64,000 nucleotides of DNA from Methylotetracoccus oryzae. GTDB lineage: Bacteria > Pseudomonadota > Gammaproteobacteria > Methylococcales > Methylococcaceae. The stretch is from the NCBI RefSeq assembly GCF_006175985.1, contig NZ_SRSH01000001.1:372001-436000 (forward strand). The letters run 5' to 3'. Shown piece after piece: positions 1-7,937 of the stretch. A model generated the notes under the pieces. It ran no database searches and was not told the origin of the DNA. It saw only the letters and a list, made by a program, of their open reading frames with translations. The position numbers were made by a program, and so were the translations under genes. Positions within the stretch are counted from its first letter, which is position 1. Every line of letters begins with the position of its first letter.

Positions 1-1074
1 ATCGATGCCGCGCTGGTCAAGAGCGAGGCGGGGCTGAGCCGGACCGACGAGAAGCTGGTCGAAATGTCCAACGGCTGCATCTGCTGCACGCTGCGCGAGG
101 ATCTGCTGATCGAGGTCAGCCGGCTCGCCCGGGAAGGCCGCTTCGACTATCTGGTGATTGAGTCGACCGGCATCTCGGAGCCGCTGCCGGTCGCCGAAAC
201 GTTTACGTTTCGCGATGAACAGGGCGCCAGCCTGTCCGATCTGGCTCGGCTGGACACGATGGTGACCGTGGTCGACGCCGTGAATTTCCTCAAGGACTAC
301 GAGGAGGCCGACGCGCTGGCGGAGCGCGGCGAATCCCTGGGCGACGACGATGAGCGCTCGGTCGCGGACCTGCTGATCGAACAGGTCGAGTTCTGCGATG
401 TGATCCTCGTCAGCAAGGTTGACCTGATCAGCGCCGCCGAGTTCGCGAACCTGAAGGCGATCCTGCAGCGCCTGAACCCGGAAGCCCATATCGCGCCGAT
501 GCTGATGGGGCAGGTGCCGCTCGACACGGTCTTGGACACGGGCCGCTTCGACTTCGCTCGCGCCGAACGCGCCGCGGGCTGGCTCGCCGAGCTGCGCGGC
601 GAGCACGTGCCGGAAACCGAGGAATACGGCATCCGCGGCTTCACCTACACCGCGCGCCGCCCGTTCCACCCGCAACGCTTTCATGACCTGCTGCACGCAG
701 GGCTGGGCACCGGCAACCTGCTGCGCTCCAAAGGCTTCTTCTGGCTCGCCTCGCGGCCGGACGCCGTCGGCTCGTGGTCTCAGGCAGGCGGCATCATGCG
801 CCATGGCTGCGCCGGTCAGTGGTTGGCCGCCGCGCCCGAGGAAGACGGGCCGACCGATGCGGCGCTGCGCGACGAGATCCTCGCCAACTGGGCGGAACCC
901 TACGGCGACTGCCGCCAGGAACTCGTCTTCATCGGCCAGAACGTCGACGAGCCGCGCCTGCGCGAAGCACTGGATCGCTGCCTGCTGACCGATGCGGAGC
1001 TCGCGGCGGGGCCCACCGCGTGGCGGCGCTATGCCGACCCCTTCCCGCAGTGGTTTGCCGACGAAGCAGCCTGA
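1..1074 (+). CDS. CobW/G3E-family GTPase, ZigA-like (5' end outside window)
   Basis: The reading frame is open from base 1, so the start and the Walker A loop lie upstream; 357 residues are visible. The metal-binding C-x-C-C motif of the COG0523 family is at visible residues 26-29, followed by the family signature ESTGISEP and a C-terminal CobW_C-type region (around RRPFHPQRFHDLL). This subfamily contains metallochaperone GTPases such as ZigA that supply zinc to target proteins under zinc limitation. The neighbours support that reading: a DUF1826 gene starts 88 bases downstream, then a two-cysteine DksA and a second CobW gene, a combination known from Zur-regulated clusters in Pseudomonas. 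Family assignment is secure; the metal and the client protein are inferred from context. Confidence 0.9.
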   Translation: MDAALVKSEAGLSRTDEKLVEMSNGCICCTLREDLLIEVSRLAREGRFDYLVIESTGISEPLPVAETFTFRDEQGASLSDLARLDTMVTVVDAVNFLKDYEEADALAERGESLGDDDERSVADLLIEQVEFCDVILVSKVDLISAAEFANLKAILQRLNPEAHIAPMLMGQVPLDTVLDTGRFDFARAERAAGWLAELRGEHVPETEEYGIRGFTYTARRPFHPQRFHDLLHAGLGTGNLLRSKGFFWLASRPDAVGSWSQAGGIMRHGCAGQWLAAAPEEDGPTDAALRDEILANWAEPYGDCRQELVFIGQNVDEPRLREALDRCLLTDAELAAGPTAWRRYADPFPQWFADEAA

Positions 1075-1162
1075 CCGAAGTCGTGGATACACCCATTACC
1101 CCGCAACCCCGTTGCGCGAGGCACTGCCAACCCCCCACGCTGATCCGCCAGGAACCTTCTCC

Positions 1163-1846
1163 ATGAACGCAGTCTGCTATCTGGAAGAACGTACTCTCGC
1201 CCCCGCGCCTCGAACCGTACACTCCACGGACCCGGCCGATCTGTCGCGCATCTACGATCCGGACGTCAATCTGTGCATCATCGAACGTCAACCCCCGCCG
1301 GAAGTGGATCGCTTTGTCCGTGGCCTGCTGGCACAGGCGACGCCGATCGAGGTGGCCCGGACGATCCAGTTCGAGTCTTTCGACGGGCGGGACCTGCTGC
1401 CCGAGGAGTTGCGCGATCCGGGCGCCGGCGGTGAGTCCTGGCGACGGGACGTCATCCGGCTGACCGCGTTGTTCTGTGATCTGTTCGAGGCCGATACTGT
1501 CGGCCTGCGCCTGCGGCGGCTGGAAAGACCGATGTGCCCCCGGTTTCACACCGATTTCGTGCCGGCGCGGCTGATCTGTGCTTACGGTGGCCCGGGCACG
1601 CAATGGCTGCCGGAAGATGCGGTCGATCGACGGCGGTTGGGATCGCGCTCGGGTGGCCTGCCCGATGCCGAATCGGGGCTGATCGGGCGCACCGATGCGG
1701 TCGAGGAAGTCCCGCCGTACGCGATCGCCTTGCTGAAGGGCGAGCGTTGGGAGGGCAACGAGGGGCGCGGTGCGGTGCACCGTTCGCCGCAACATACCGC
1801 GGGCGAACCCGTTCCGCGGCTGCTGCTGACACTCGATCTGATCTGA
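1163..1846 (+). CDS. DUF1826 family protein
   Basis: A 227-residue protein that I recognise as DUF1826 from its central block (CPRFHTDFVPARLICAYGG, then GTQWLPED). A start at 1163 is preferred over upstream in-frame codons because it begins just after the preceding gene and removes a low-complexity N-terminus. The family has no assigned biochemical function; members commonly sit next to ZigA-type CobW GTPases and zinc-independent paralogues, so a role in zinc-limitation physiology is inferred. Conserved Cys and His residues (CPRFHTD) could bind metal, but this is only visual. It has no signal peptide or membrane segment and is probably cytoplasmic. Confidence 0.8.
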   Translation: MNAVCYLEERTLAPAPRTVHSTDPADLSRIYDPDVNLCIIERQPPPEVDRFVRGLLAQATPIEVARTIQFESFDGRDLLPEELRDPGAGGESWRRDVIRLTALFCDLFEADTVGLRLRRLERPMCPRFHTDFVPARLICAYGGPGTQWLPEDAVDRRRLGSRSGGLPDAESGLIGRTDAVEEVPPYAIALLKGERWEGNEGRGAVHRSPQHTAGEPVPRLLLTLDLI

Positions 1847-2241
1847 CGATGAGCACCACATCCCCGCTGGATAAACAGTGGCCTCTTCCGGGGGACACGG
1901 ACTCGCGGGTCAAGCCGAGAAGATCATTTCCCATGCCCGGTCCTGCATCCTGGATCCACCCCGTATGCCGGCACGGCCTCGCGGTCGAGTGCCGCGTCCC
2001 GCTGACGCCCGGGTCCATGACCCGACGACCCGGCATTCCGCGGCACCCCACGCATGGGCAGACGGCACGCGTTCTCGCCGAGGCCTACCTGGCGCGGCAA
2101 GCCCCGTGCCACGCGCGCTTCGAGACGACTTCGCCGGCCGCAGGCTCTCCAGGGACTCCGTCCGACCACGCCGGGCTGTCGGCGGAGAGTGGTTTAGGGC
2201 AGTATGGCGGGCTAGTTTGACTGAGTTAAGGGGGACCCACC
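1847..2241 (+). other. intergenic region with no convincing gene
   Basis: This 395-base gap separates the DUF1826 gene from dksA2. One open frame (1849-2220, 123 codons, ATG three bases after the DUF1826 stop) runs through it, but it is rich in Pro, Arg and Ser, has no recognisable domain and no clear Shine-Dalgarno, so I do not call it. I saw no match to the usual AT-rich Zur operator palindrome. Confidence 0.5.
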
Positions 2242-2706
2242 ATGCGCGAAGACCCGGAAGCCTCGCGAGCATCGCCCGACAGGCTGCTGCCGGAATCGCT
2301 GACGCTCGATGAATCCGTGTTGCTGGCAATGCCCGACTGCGAGTACATGGGCCGCGAGCAACAGGATCACTTTCGCGCTCGCCTGCTCTGGATGCGGGCC
2401 AGTTTGCTGCTACACGCCGACGTGACGCGAGCCCATTTACGCGAGAACGAGCCCCTGGCCGACCCGAGCGATCGGGCCACAATCGAGGAAGAGAACCTGT
2501 TGGAGCAACGCGTGCGAGACCGCGAGCGCAAACATCTGCGCAAGATCGAAGCGGCACTGGACCGCATCGACGCTGGCACGTATGGCTACTGCCTGGAAAC
2601 GGGGGAGCCCATCGGCCTGAGGCGCTTGCTGGTGCGGCCGACGGCCGAATTTTGCCTGGAAGTCCAGGAAATGCACGAACGCCGGGAGCGGGCACGTGGC
2701 TCGTGA
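2242..2706 (+). CDS. dksA2: DksA2-type RNA polymerase-binding transcription factor (two-cysteine form)
   Basis: A 154-residue DksA/TraR-family protein. The coiled coil carries the tip signature DPSDRA at residues 74-79, whose acidic residues reach into the RNA polymerase secondary channel. In the C-terminal globular domain the zinc finger is incomplete: Cys117 and Cys138 remain, while the partner positions are Thr120 and Val141, giving C-x-x-T and C-x-x-V instead of two C-x-x-C pairs. Pseudomonas DksA2 also has only two cysteines and works without zinc, replacing DksA under zinc starvation. AAGGGGGACC ahead of the ATG offers a Shine-Dalgarno. Flanking CobW genes fit the same zinc-sparing response. 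The role in ppGpp-dependent control is family knowledge. Confidence 0.9.
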   Translation: MREDPEASRASPDRLLPESLTLDESVLLAMPDCEYMGREQQDHFRARLLWMRASLLLHADVTRAHLRENEPLADPSDRATIEEENLLEQRVRDRERKHLRKIEAALDRIDAGTYGYCLETGEPIGLRRLLVRPTAEFCLEVQEMHERRERARGS

Positions 2707-2738
2707 CCCGTCCCCGGCACCATGAAGGACTGCCGCCG

Positions 2739-3731
2739 ATGACCCGCGCCGCGCCCTATCCGATGCTGCCGGTCTGGGTCATTACCGGATTCCTGGGCAG
2801 CGGCAAGACGACGCTGGTCAATCGGCTGCTACGGGACCGGCCGCGTTCTGCGGTCGTCACCAATGAGTTCGGGGCGGTGCCGGTCGATCAGAAACTGCTT
2901 GAGCATGCCGGGGCACCGCTCGCCGTGCTGTCCGGCGGATGCCTGTGCTGCCAGGTGCGCACCTCGATGGCGCCGTTGCTGAAAAACCTCTGGATGGCCT
3001 GGCGGGAAAGGGATCAGGATCCCTTCGAACGGGTTCTGATCGAAACCAGCGGCGTGGCCAGCCCCGGGCCGGTGCTCGACACCTTGCTGTGCGACCGATG
3101 GCTGGCACAGCGCTTCCGGCTGGAAGCCGTCGTCACGACGGTGTCGGCCGTCGATGGCAGCGTACAGCTCGCCCGTTTCCCGGAGGCCGCGGCCCAGGTC
3201 GCGCTCGCGGACGCGCTGCTGATCACCCACGGCGACCTCGACTCGTCGGCATCGGCGGAAACTCTGGCGACCGAGCTCGACCGGCTGGCGCCGGCCACGC
3301 CCCGCATCGCTGGTCATCCGGATAGCCTGGGTTTCGATGCGCTGCTCGCCCTGCATTCGAGCGCGTCCGGCTTTCGCCCGGTTCGAGGCGATGAGCTCGA
3401 GCACAGTTTCCGCAGCGTGACCCTCAGCCTTGAGGCACCCGTCGACCCGGCCCGGCTGCAGAGTGTCCTGGCCGACCTGCTGCACCGGCACGGCGCACGC
3501 CTGGTGCGCGTGAAGGGCCTGCTGCCGGCCATGGACGGGGGATCGCCGCTCGTCGTGCAGGCTGCGGCTGGCCGTTTCTATCCACCGGTCCCGGTGCCTG
3601 GCCCCCTGGCCGACCCGAGCCGCGGACAGCTGGTGTTCATCGGCGCGGGGCCGATCGACGACCTCGCACAGGCAGTCGTCACGGCCCTGGCCGGCGGCAA
3701 CAGGCCACCCGCGCTGCGCGGGCTGCATTGA
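2739..3731 (+). CDS. CobW/G3E-family GTPase
   Basis: A 330-residue COG0523 GTPase. The Walker A motif GFLGSGKTT is at residues 17-25 and the metal-binding C-x-C-C (GGCLCCQ) at 68-71; ETSGVASP is the family switch region. The C-terminal part is the CobW_C domain. I start at 2739 because the Walker strand begins about 12 residues in, as usual for the family; the open frame extends upstream into the end of dksA2 but that extension has no homology. It lies 32 bases after dksA2 and is probably co-transcribed. With the GTPase at the left edge, the cluster has two non-identical COG0523 proteins; which metal each one delivers cannot be read from sequence. Confidence 0.9.
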   Translation: MTRAAPYPMLPVWVITGFLGSGKTTLVNRLLRDRPRSAVVTNEFGAVPVDQKLLEHAGAPLAVLSGGCLCCQVRTSMAPLLKNLWMAWRERDQDPFERVLIETSGVASPGPVLDTLLCDRWLAQRFRLEAVVTTVSAVDGSVQLARFPEAAAQVALADALLITHGDLDSSASAETLATELDRLAPATPRIAGHPDSLGFDALLALHSSASGFRPVRGDELEHSFRSVTLSLEAPVDPARLQSVLADLLHRHGARLVRVKGLLPAMDGGSPLVVQAAAGRFYPPVPVPGPLADPSRGQLVFIGAGPIDDLAQAVVTALAGGNRPPALRGLH

Positions 3732-3822
3732 ATCTGTCGGGCTCGGAGCGGTGCGGAGGGGGCTTACGCGGCATCGCTGCTTGATCGCACGCAACCGGCC
3801 TGCAGTCCGCAGAGCGTGAGAC

Positions 3823-4716
3823 TCAGGCCTGCCCGGGCTTCGCCCCGCGGCGCATTCCCCGCAGGGTCAGACCATTCGCCAAAGCCGTGCCGGTGAGGAT
3901 GACACCCGTCGCCAGCACGGCATGCCAACCGATGCGCTCGCCCAGAAAAATTGCGCCCCATAACATCCCGAAGACCGGAATCACGAAGGTCACGGTCAAT
4001 GCACCGGTCGCGCCGATCTCGGCGATCAGGCGGAAATACAGCAGATAGGCGACGCCGCTGCAGAGGACGCCCAAGGCCGCGACCGAGGCGACCACCGCGA
4101 CGCCGGGCCTGGGGATTTCCGCCACGAACGGCAACAAGGGGATCATCAGCACGGTCGCCGCAACCATCGTGCCGTGCGCGTTCGCAAAGGGTTCGACCGA
4201 CTTCGCGGAGCGTGCATAGGTCGTCGCAATGCCATAGGAGAACGCCGCCCCCAGCGCTGCCGCCATCGCCCAGGCACCCTGAGCCGGCAGCGACACCGAT
4301 TCCACACCCGCCAGCAGCGCCACCCCGGCGAATCCCAGGATCAGCCCGACGGCTGACGGGAGCGTGAGCCGCGCCCGCATCCACAGCGCACCGATCAGAG
4401 CACTCCAGATGGGGGCCGTCGCGTTCAGTATCGACAGCAAAGACGCGGAGATCGTCTGCGCCGCGTAGGCCAGCAGCAGGAATGGCAGCGCCGCGTTCAG
4501 CAACCCGAGCACGACATAGTGCCGCCAGTGAACGGTCAGGTGCAGCGGCTTCCTCAAGCCGACACCGACGATCAACAGAAACAGCGCGGCCAGGCCAACG
4601 CGCAGCGCGATCAGCACGGTCGGGCCCAACACCGGCGCGCCGATGCGCATGAACAGGAACGATCCGCCCCAGATGGCCGAGAGGATCAGTAGCCGCAGCA
4701 GGTTGACCGCACTCAT
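3823..4716 (-). CDS. DMT-superfamily (EamA) transporter
   Basis: A 297-residue, highly hydrophobic protein with about ten predicted membrane spans in two EamA repeats, the normal length and layout for drug/metabolite transporters of the inner membrane. It begins with the characteristic first helix LLILSAIWGGSFLFMRIG. The ATG at 4716 is chosen because the first membrane helix starts eight residues later; the longer open frame upstream encodes a low-complexity Arg/Pro-rich stretch. Family members export amino acids, nucleosides or other small metabolites; the substrate cannot be inferred. It is convergent with the second CobW gene and divergent from the secreted protein at 5005. Confidence 0.88.
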   Translation of the reverse strand: MSAVNLLRLLILSAIWGGSFLFMRIGAPVLGPTVLIALRVGLAALFLLIVGVGLRKPLHLTVHWRHYVVLGLLNAALPFLLLAYAAQTISASLLSILNATAPIWSALIGALWMRARLTLPSAVGLILGFAGVALLAGVESVSLPAQGAWAMAAALGAAFSYGIATTYARSAKSVEPFANAHGTMVAATVLMIPLLPFVAEIPRPGVAVVASVAALGVLCSGVAYLLYFRLIAEIGATGALTVTFVIPVFGMLWGAIFLGERIGWHAVLATGVILTGTALANGLTLRGMRRGAKPGQA

Positions 4717-5004
4717 CAGCTCGAACGACCGTCCGCGGGCGAACCGGAGAGAACTGCACCGCGGAGCGCCCTCGGCCGGATCGGGCCCGACACTGCTCGG
4801 TGGAGCTTCGGGCCAGCGCCGTGCGGCGCGGCCCGCTTGCGGGACGGGGGCATACGGTTTAGTATCGAAACCACATGGCGCGGGCGCTGCGCGTGTAGCA
4901 TAGGACACGCGGAGACACACTCCCCTCGCGGCTTCAGCCGGCCATCGCTCCGCGCCATCCCTGCATGCCTATAAGTCGAAGAACACGTCATCGGAGACAA
5001 GCCA

Positions 5005-5562
5005 ATGATCAAAGTTGGAAACTACCTCGCGCTCGGCGCCCTGTTGGCGAGCGCCCCGGCTCTGGCCGGCGAAGACTACCTCCGTTTGCAGGAGGCCGAA
5101 GTGGAATGGGCGGGAACGGCCGCTGCCAAGACCGTCTCGGTCGAAATAAAGGCGGCCGCCTCGGTGCCGATGGACGGCAAGTCCGGCGCCTTCGGCTATG
5201 CCTTGCTGTCGGACAGCGGCAACAACGTCCTCGTTATCGTAACCCACCTGCCGATCGACGACAGTTCGTATGAGACGGTGCCCAGCGGCTTCCATACCCA
5301 CGTACTGGATCTGAAGGCGCCGGGCCCGTCCTGCCCCGGAGCGAACTTCGAAGTGGATCTGCCGGGATCGAAGGCCAACGCGCGATTCGATGCCGACTAC
5401 CAGTGGCAGGCCAAAGGCAGCGAGATCGAAGTCGAGCACATCCCTGCGGCCGACCTCGGCGATGCCGGCATCGAAAGCGTGGCCTCGTTCAAGTTGAAGC
5501 CCGTCGTCGGAGCCGACGGCAAACCGACCAACCTCTGCGTGTCCGTCATCGAGCAGATCTAG
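5005..5562 (+). CDS. secreted protein of unknown function
   Basis: A 185-residue protein that I do not recognise. Residues 1-21 form a Sec signal peptide ending in ALA before Gly-Glu, so a mature periplasmic or extracellular protein of about 164 residues is expected. It contains only two cysteines, at 110 and 178, which could form a disulfide. The composition is beta-rich with Val/Asp-rich strands and no membrane helix after the signal. GGAGACAAGCC gives a good Shine-Dalgarno before the ATG. It stands alone between divergent and downstream transporter genes. It is probably real, judging from the signal peptide and codon regularity. Confidence 0.75.
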   Translation: MIKVGNYLALGALLASAPALAGEDYLRLQEAEVEWAGTAAAKTVSVEIKAAASVPMDGKSGAFGYALLSDSGNNVLVIVTHLPIDDSSYETVPSGFHTHVLDLKAPGPSCPGANFEVDLPGSKANARFDADYQWQAKGSEIEVEHIPAADLGDAGIESVASFKLKPVVGADGKPTNLCVSVIEQI

Positions 5563-5997
5563 GGCGGCGACACGCCGGTGCATCGCCCCACCGCGGCCGT
5601 GCATCGGCGACTGTCCCGGACATCCCGGCCCGGAACGGTGTAGCGACACGAGCACCGAAACCACCCGAGGGTGGTCTTGGCTCGGCCTCCCACATCGCCG
5701 AGGAACATCCCCGCCCCGCCTGGCTCCGCTCCCGCCCAGGGGCCATCGCTGCGACCCCCAACCGAGAACGCGCGCGAGTGAATGCTCCGCACCGCCCGCA
5801 TCGCCGGGCCGCCATTGTCGCCTTTCGTGCAACCATGGCACACTGCGCCCGGTCGGAAAGCCTCCGACCGGGGCCGCATTCGTCTCGCCCAGCCCCGGGA
5901 TTCCGCGCATTGGTTGGTGACCGCGGAAACCGGCGGTAGTCTCGGCGGGCACCCGCTGCCGCTCGCCTCGAGCCAGTCCCATAAAGCCCTGTGCCGC
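5563..5997 (+). other. intergenic region containing a perfect 9-bp hairpin
   Basis: No gene is supported in these 435 bases. A perfect inverted repeat occurs at 5849-5871 (CCGGTCGGA, five-base loop, TCCGACCGG), without a following T-run. It may be a leader structure or transcription barrier ahead of the antiporter gene. The frame of the antiporter remains open back to 5782, but that part is low-complexity and lacks antiporter homology. Confidence 0.45.
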
Positions 5998-7233
5998 ATG
6001 AATCTGATCCATATCCTCTCGCTTCTGGTCGTGTTGGCGGCCGCGTTCAGTTACGTCAACCACCGCTGGCTGCGCTGGCCGAGCACGATCGGCCTGATGG
6101 TCCTGTCGATGACACTGTCGCTAGGTCTGTTGGTCGTCGGTACCTGGCTGCCGGAAGTCGAGGAGTCGGTACGGACGATGCTCCATCGGCTGCAGTTCGA
6201 CAAGTTCATGATGGAGTGGATTCTGAGCTTCCTGCTGTTCGCCGGCGCGCTGCACGTCAGTATCGAAGATCTGTTGCGCCAGAAATGGGAGGTCGCCGTC
6301 CTGGCCACCATCAGCGTCGTCCTCTCCACGTTTCTGGTCGGTGTCCTGTCGTGGTGGGTCCTCAATCATCTCGGTTTCGGTACACCCTTGATCTGGTGCC
6401 TGCTGTTCGGCGCGCTCATTTCGCCGACCGACCCGATCGCCGTGCTGGGGATCCTCAAGACCGCCAAGGCACCGAAGTCGCTGGAAACGATCATCGCCGG
6501 TGAATCCCTGTTCAACGACGGGATGGGCGTGACGATGTTCTCGCTACTGCTCGGGCTCGCAACGGGCCGGCGCGCAATCGACCTTGAAGGTGTTTCGGTC
6601 CTCTTTCTGGAGGAAGTCGCCGGCGGCGTGGCGTTCGGCCTTGTGCTTGGCTGGCTGGGCGTGCGTCTGGTGCGCACCGCCGACGATTTCAACGTGGAGC
6701 TCATGATTACCGTGGCGATGGCGATGGGCGGGTATACGCTGGCCTCGGCGCTCGGCACCTCCGGACCGATCGCGATCGTCGTGGCCGGACTGGTGCTGGG
6801 CAATCACGGCCACCATCTGCAGACGATGGCGCCCCGCAACCGGCTCTATCTCGACCATTTCTGGGAGTTCGTCGACGAGGCACTGAACGGGATTCTGTTC
6901 GTCCTGATCGGTCTGGAACTGCTGGTGCTCGTCAGCCGCGGCGAACATGCGCTGGCGGTGCTCGGCGTGATCCCGATGGTGCTGTTGTCGCGCTTGATCA
7001 GCGTGGGCTTGCCGATCGGGCTGATGCGCCGTTTCCGCCGTTTTCCGAAGAAGGTTGTCCAGACCCTGACGTGGGGTGGACTGCGCGGCGGGGTTTCGGT
7101 CGCTCTGGCTCTGTCACTCCCGGCCGGTGCCGAACGCGAGGTCATCCTGCATCTGACCTACGGTGTGGTCGTGTTCTCGATCATCGTCCAGGGGATGACA
7201 GTCGGCCGCTTCGTCCGCACCGAGAGTGCCTGA
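5998..7233 (+). CDS. Na+/H+ antiporter, CPA1 (NhaP) family
   Basis: A 411-residue protein with about 12 membrane spans. Hallmarks of CPA1 antiporters are visible: ISPTDPIAVL at 141-150, containing the conserved Asp145, and GESLFNDG at 168-175, containing the Asn-Asp pair (173-174) that binds the ion. The C-terminal part includes TWGGLRGGVSVALALSLP, typical of bacterial NhaP-type proteins. It exchanges cytoplasmic Na+ (or K+) for protons and contributes to pH and salt homeostasis. The start at 5998 puts the first helix (LIHILSLLVVLAAAFSYV) directly after Met. It lacks a long cytoplasmic C-terminal regulatory domain. It is convergent with the RlpA-like gene, with only 26 bases between stops. 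Confidence 0.92.
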   Translation: MNLIHILSLLVVLAAAFSYVNHRWLRWPSTIGLMVLSMTLSLGLLVVGTWLPEVEESVRTMLHRLQFDKFMMEWILSFLLFAGALHVSIEDLLRQKWEVAVLATISVVLSTFLVGVLSWWVLNHLGFGTPLIWCLLFGALISPTDPIAVLGILKTAKAPKSLETIIAGESLFNDGMGVTMFSLLLGLATGRRAIDLEGVSVLFLEEVAGGVAFGLVLGWLGVRLVRTADDFNVELMITVAMAMGGYTLASALGTSGPIAIVVAGLVLGNHGHHLQTMAPRNRLYLDHFWEFVDEALNGILFVLIGLELLVLVSRGEHALAVLGVIPMVLLSRLISVGLPIGLMRRFRRFPKKVVQTLTWGGLRGGVSVALALSLPAGAEREVILHLTYGVVVFSIIVQGMTVGRFVRTESA

Positions 7234-7259
7234 GGCGCCGTTGCCACACGCGGCGATGG

Positions 7260-7784
7260 CTACTGAACGGCCTCCACCAAGACCCGTGCCGTACCGCGGC
7301 TGACGACCCCGAGGCGCTTCGCCGCACCGTAGGAAAGATCGATCAACCGTCCGGGCACGAACGGCCCCCGATCGTTGACGACCAGCGTGATCCAGGTGCG
7401 CGTATCGAGATTCGTCACACGCACCCGTGTGGGCAGCGGGAGGGTCCGGTGGGCGGCGCTTAGCCCTTCCGGATTGAACGGCAAGCCCATGGCGGTCTGA
7501 TTACCCGATTCGAACCCGTACCAGGACGCGATGCCCGCGGCCCGATAGCCTCGGCTCGTCGACATTGGAACGAAGCGGTAACCCTTGACCGTATAGGGCC
7601 GGTTGTACGCGGCTGACAGTTTCGGCGGCGGGAGCCGCGCACTGACTGTCGCGGGCGGTGGCGCGCGACGCTTCGGGGCCGACGAACAGCCCGCCAGCAT
7701 CAGCGCGGCCGTCACAGACAGCAATATCGTCAGCCGGGACGGGCAGAGGCGGCTGGCAACGAATGTCCGAGATCTGCGAAACAT
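7260..7784 (-). CDS. RlpA-like septal ring lipoprotein (double-psi beta-barrel)
   Basis: A 174-residue lipoprotein precursor. The N-terminus is positively charged, then hydrophobic, ending in the lipobox LAGC with Cys33 as the lipidated residue. Residues about 83-170 form the RlpA double-psi beta-barrel: GIASWYG, the variant GNQTAMGLPFN loop, AAHRTLPLPTRV and VVNDRGPF with Asp138. RlpA proteins localise to septa and, in Pseudomonas, cleave denuded peptidoglycan as lytic transglycosylases. This one lacks the C-terminal SPOR domain found in many RlpA proteins, so septal targeting would need another route. Met at 7784 is preferred as the signal peptide follows directly; the Shine-Dalgarno is weak. 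Confidence 0.85.
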   Translation of the reverse strand: MFRRSRTFVASRLCPSRLTILLSVTAALMLAGCSSAPKRRAPPPATVSARLPPPKLSAAYNRPYTVKGYRFVPMSTSRGYRAAGIASWYGFESGNQTAMGLPFNPEGLSAAHRTLPLPTRVRVTNLDTRTWITLVVNDRGPFVPGRLIDLSYGAAKRLGVVSRGTARVLVEAVQ

Positions 7785-7937
7785 AAGCTGGTTAAGGGAC
7801 GCTCGATCGCTGCGGCTCCGGACAAGACCTGCCCGCCGCGGAGCCCGGCCCACTGACTGGCGACTACCGCGCGGGCCCCTCACGGGCACCTGTGACACCT
7901 CATTGCCACGGTGCCGCGGCGGGCTCCGGACCCAGCA

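Noticed and set aside
1849-2220. 123-codon open frame right after the DUF1826 stop
   Set aside because: Pro/Arg/Ser-rich composition, no domain and no ribosome site; likely an open frame due to high GC.
5782-5997. N-terminal extension of the antiporter
   Set aside because: Low-complexity sequence without membrane helix or homology; the first transmembrane helix starts right after Met at 5998.
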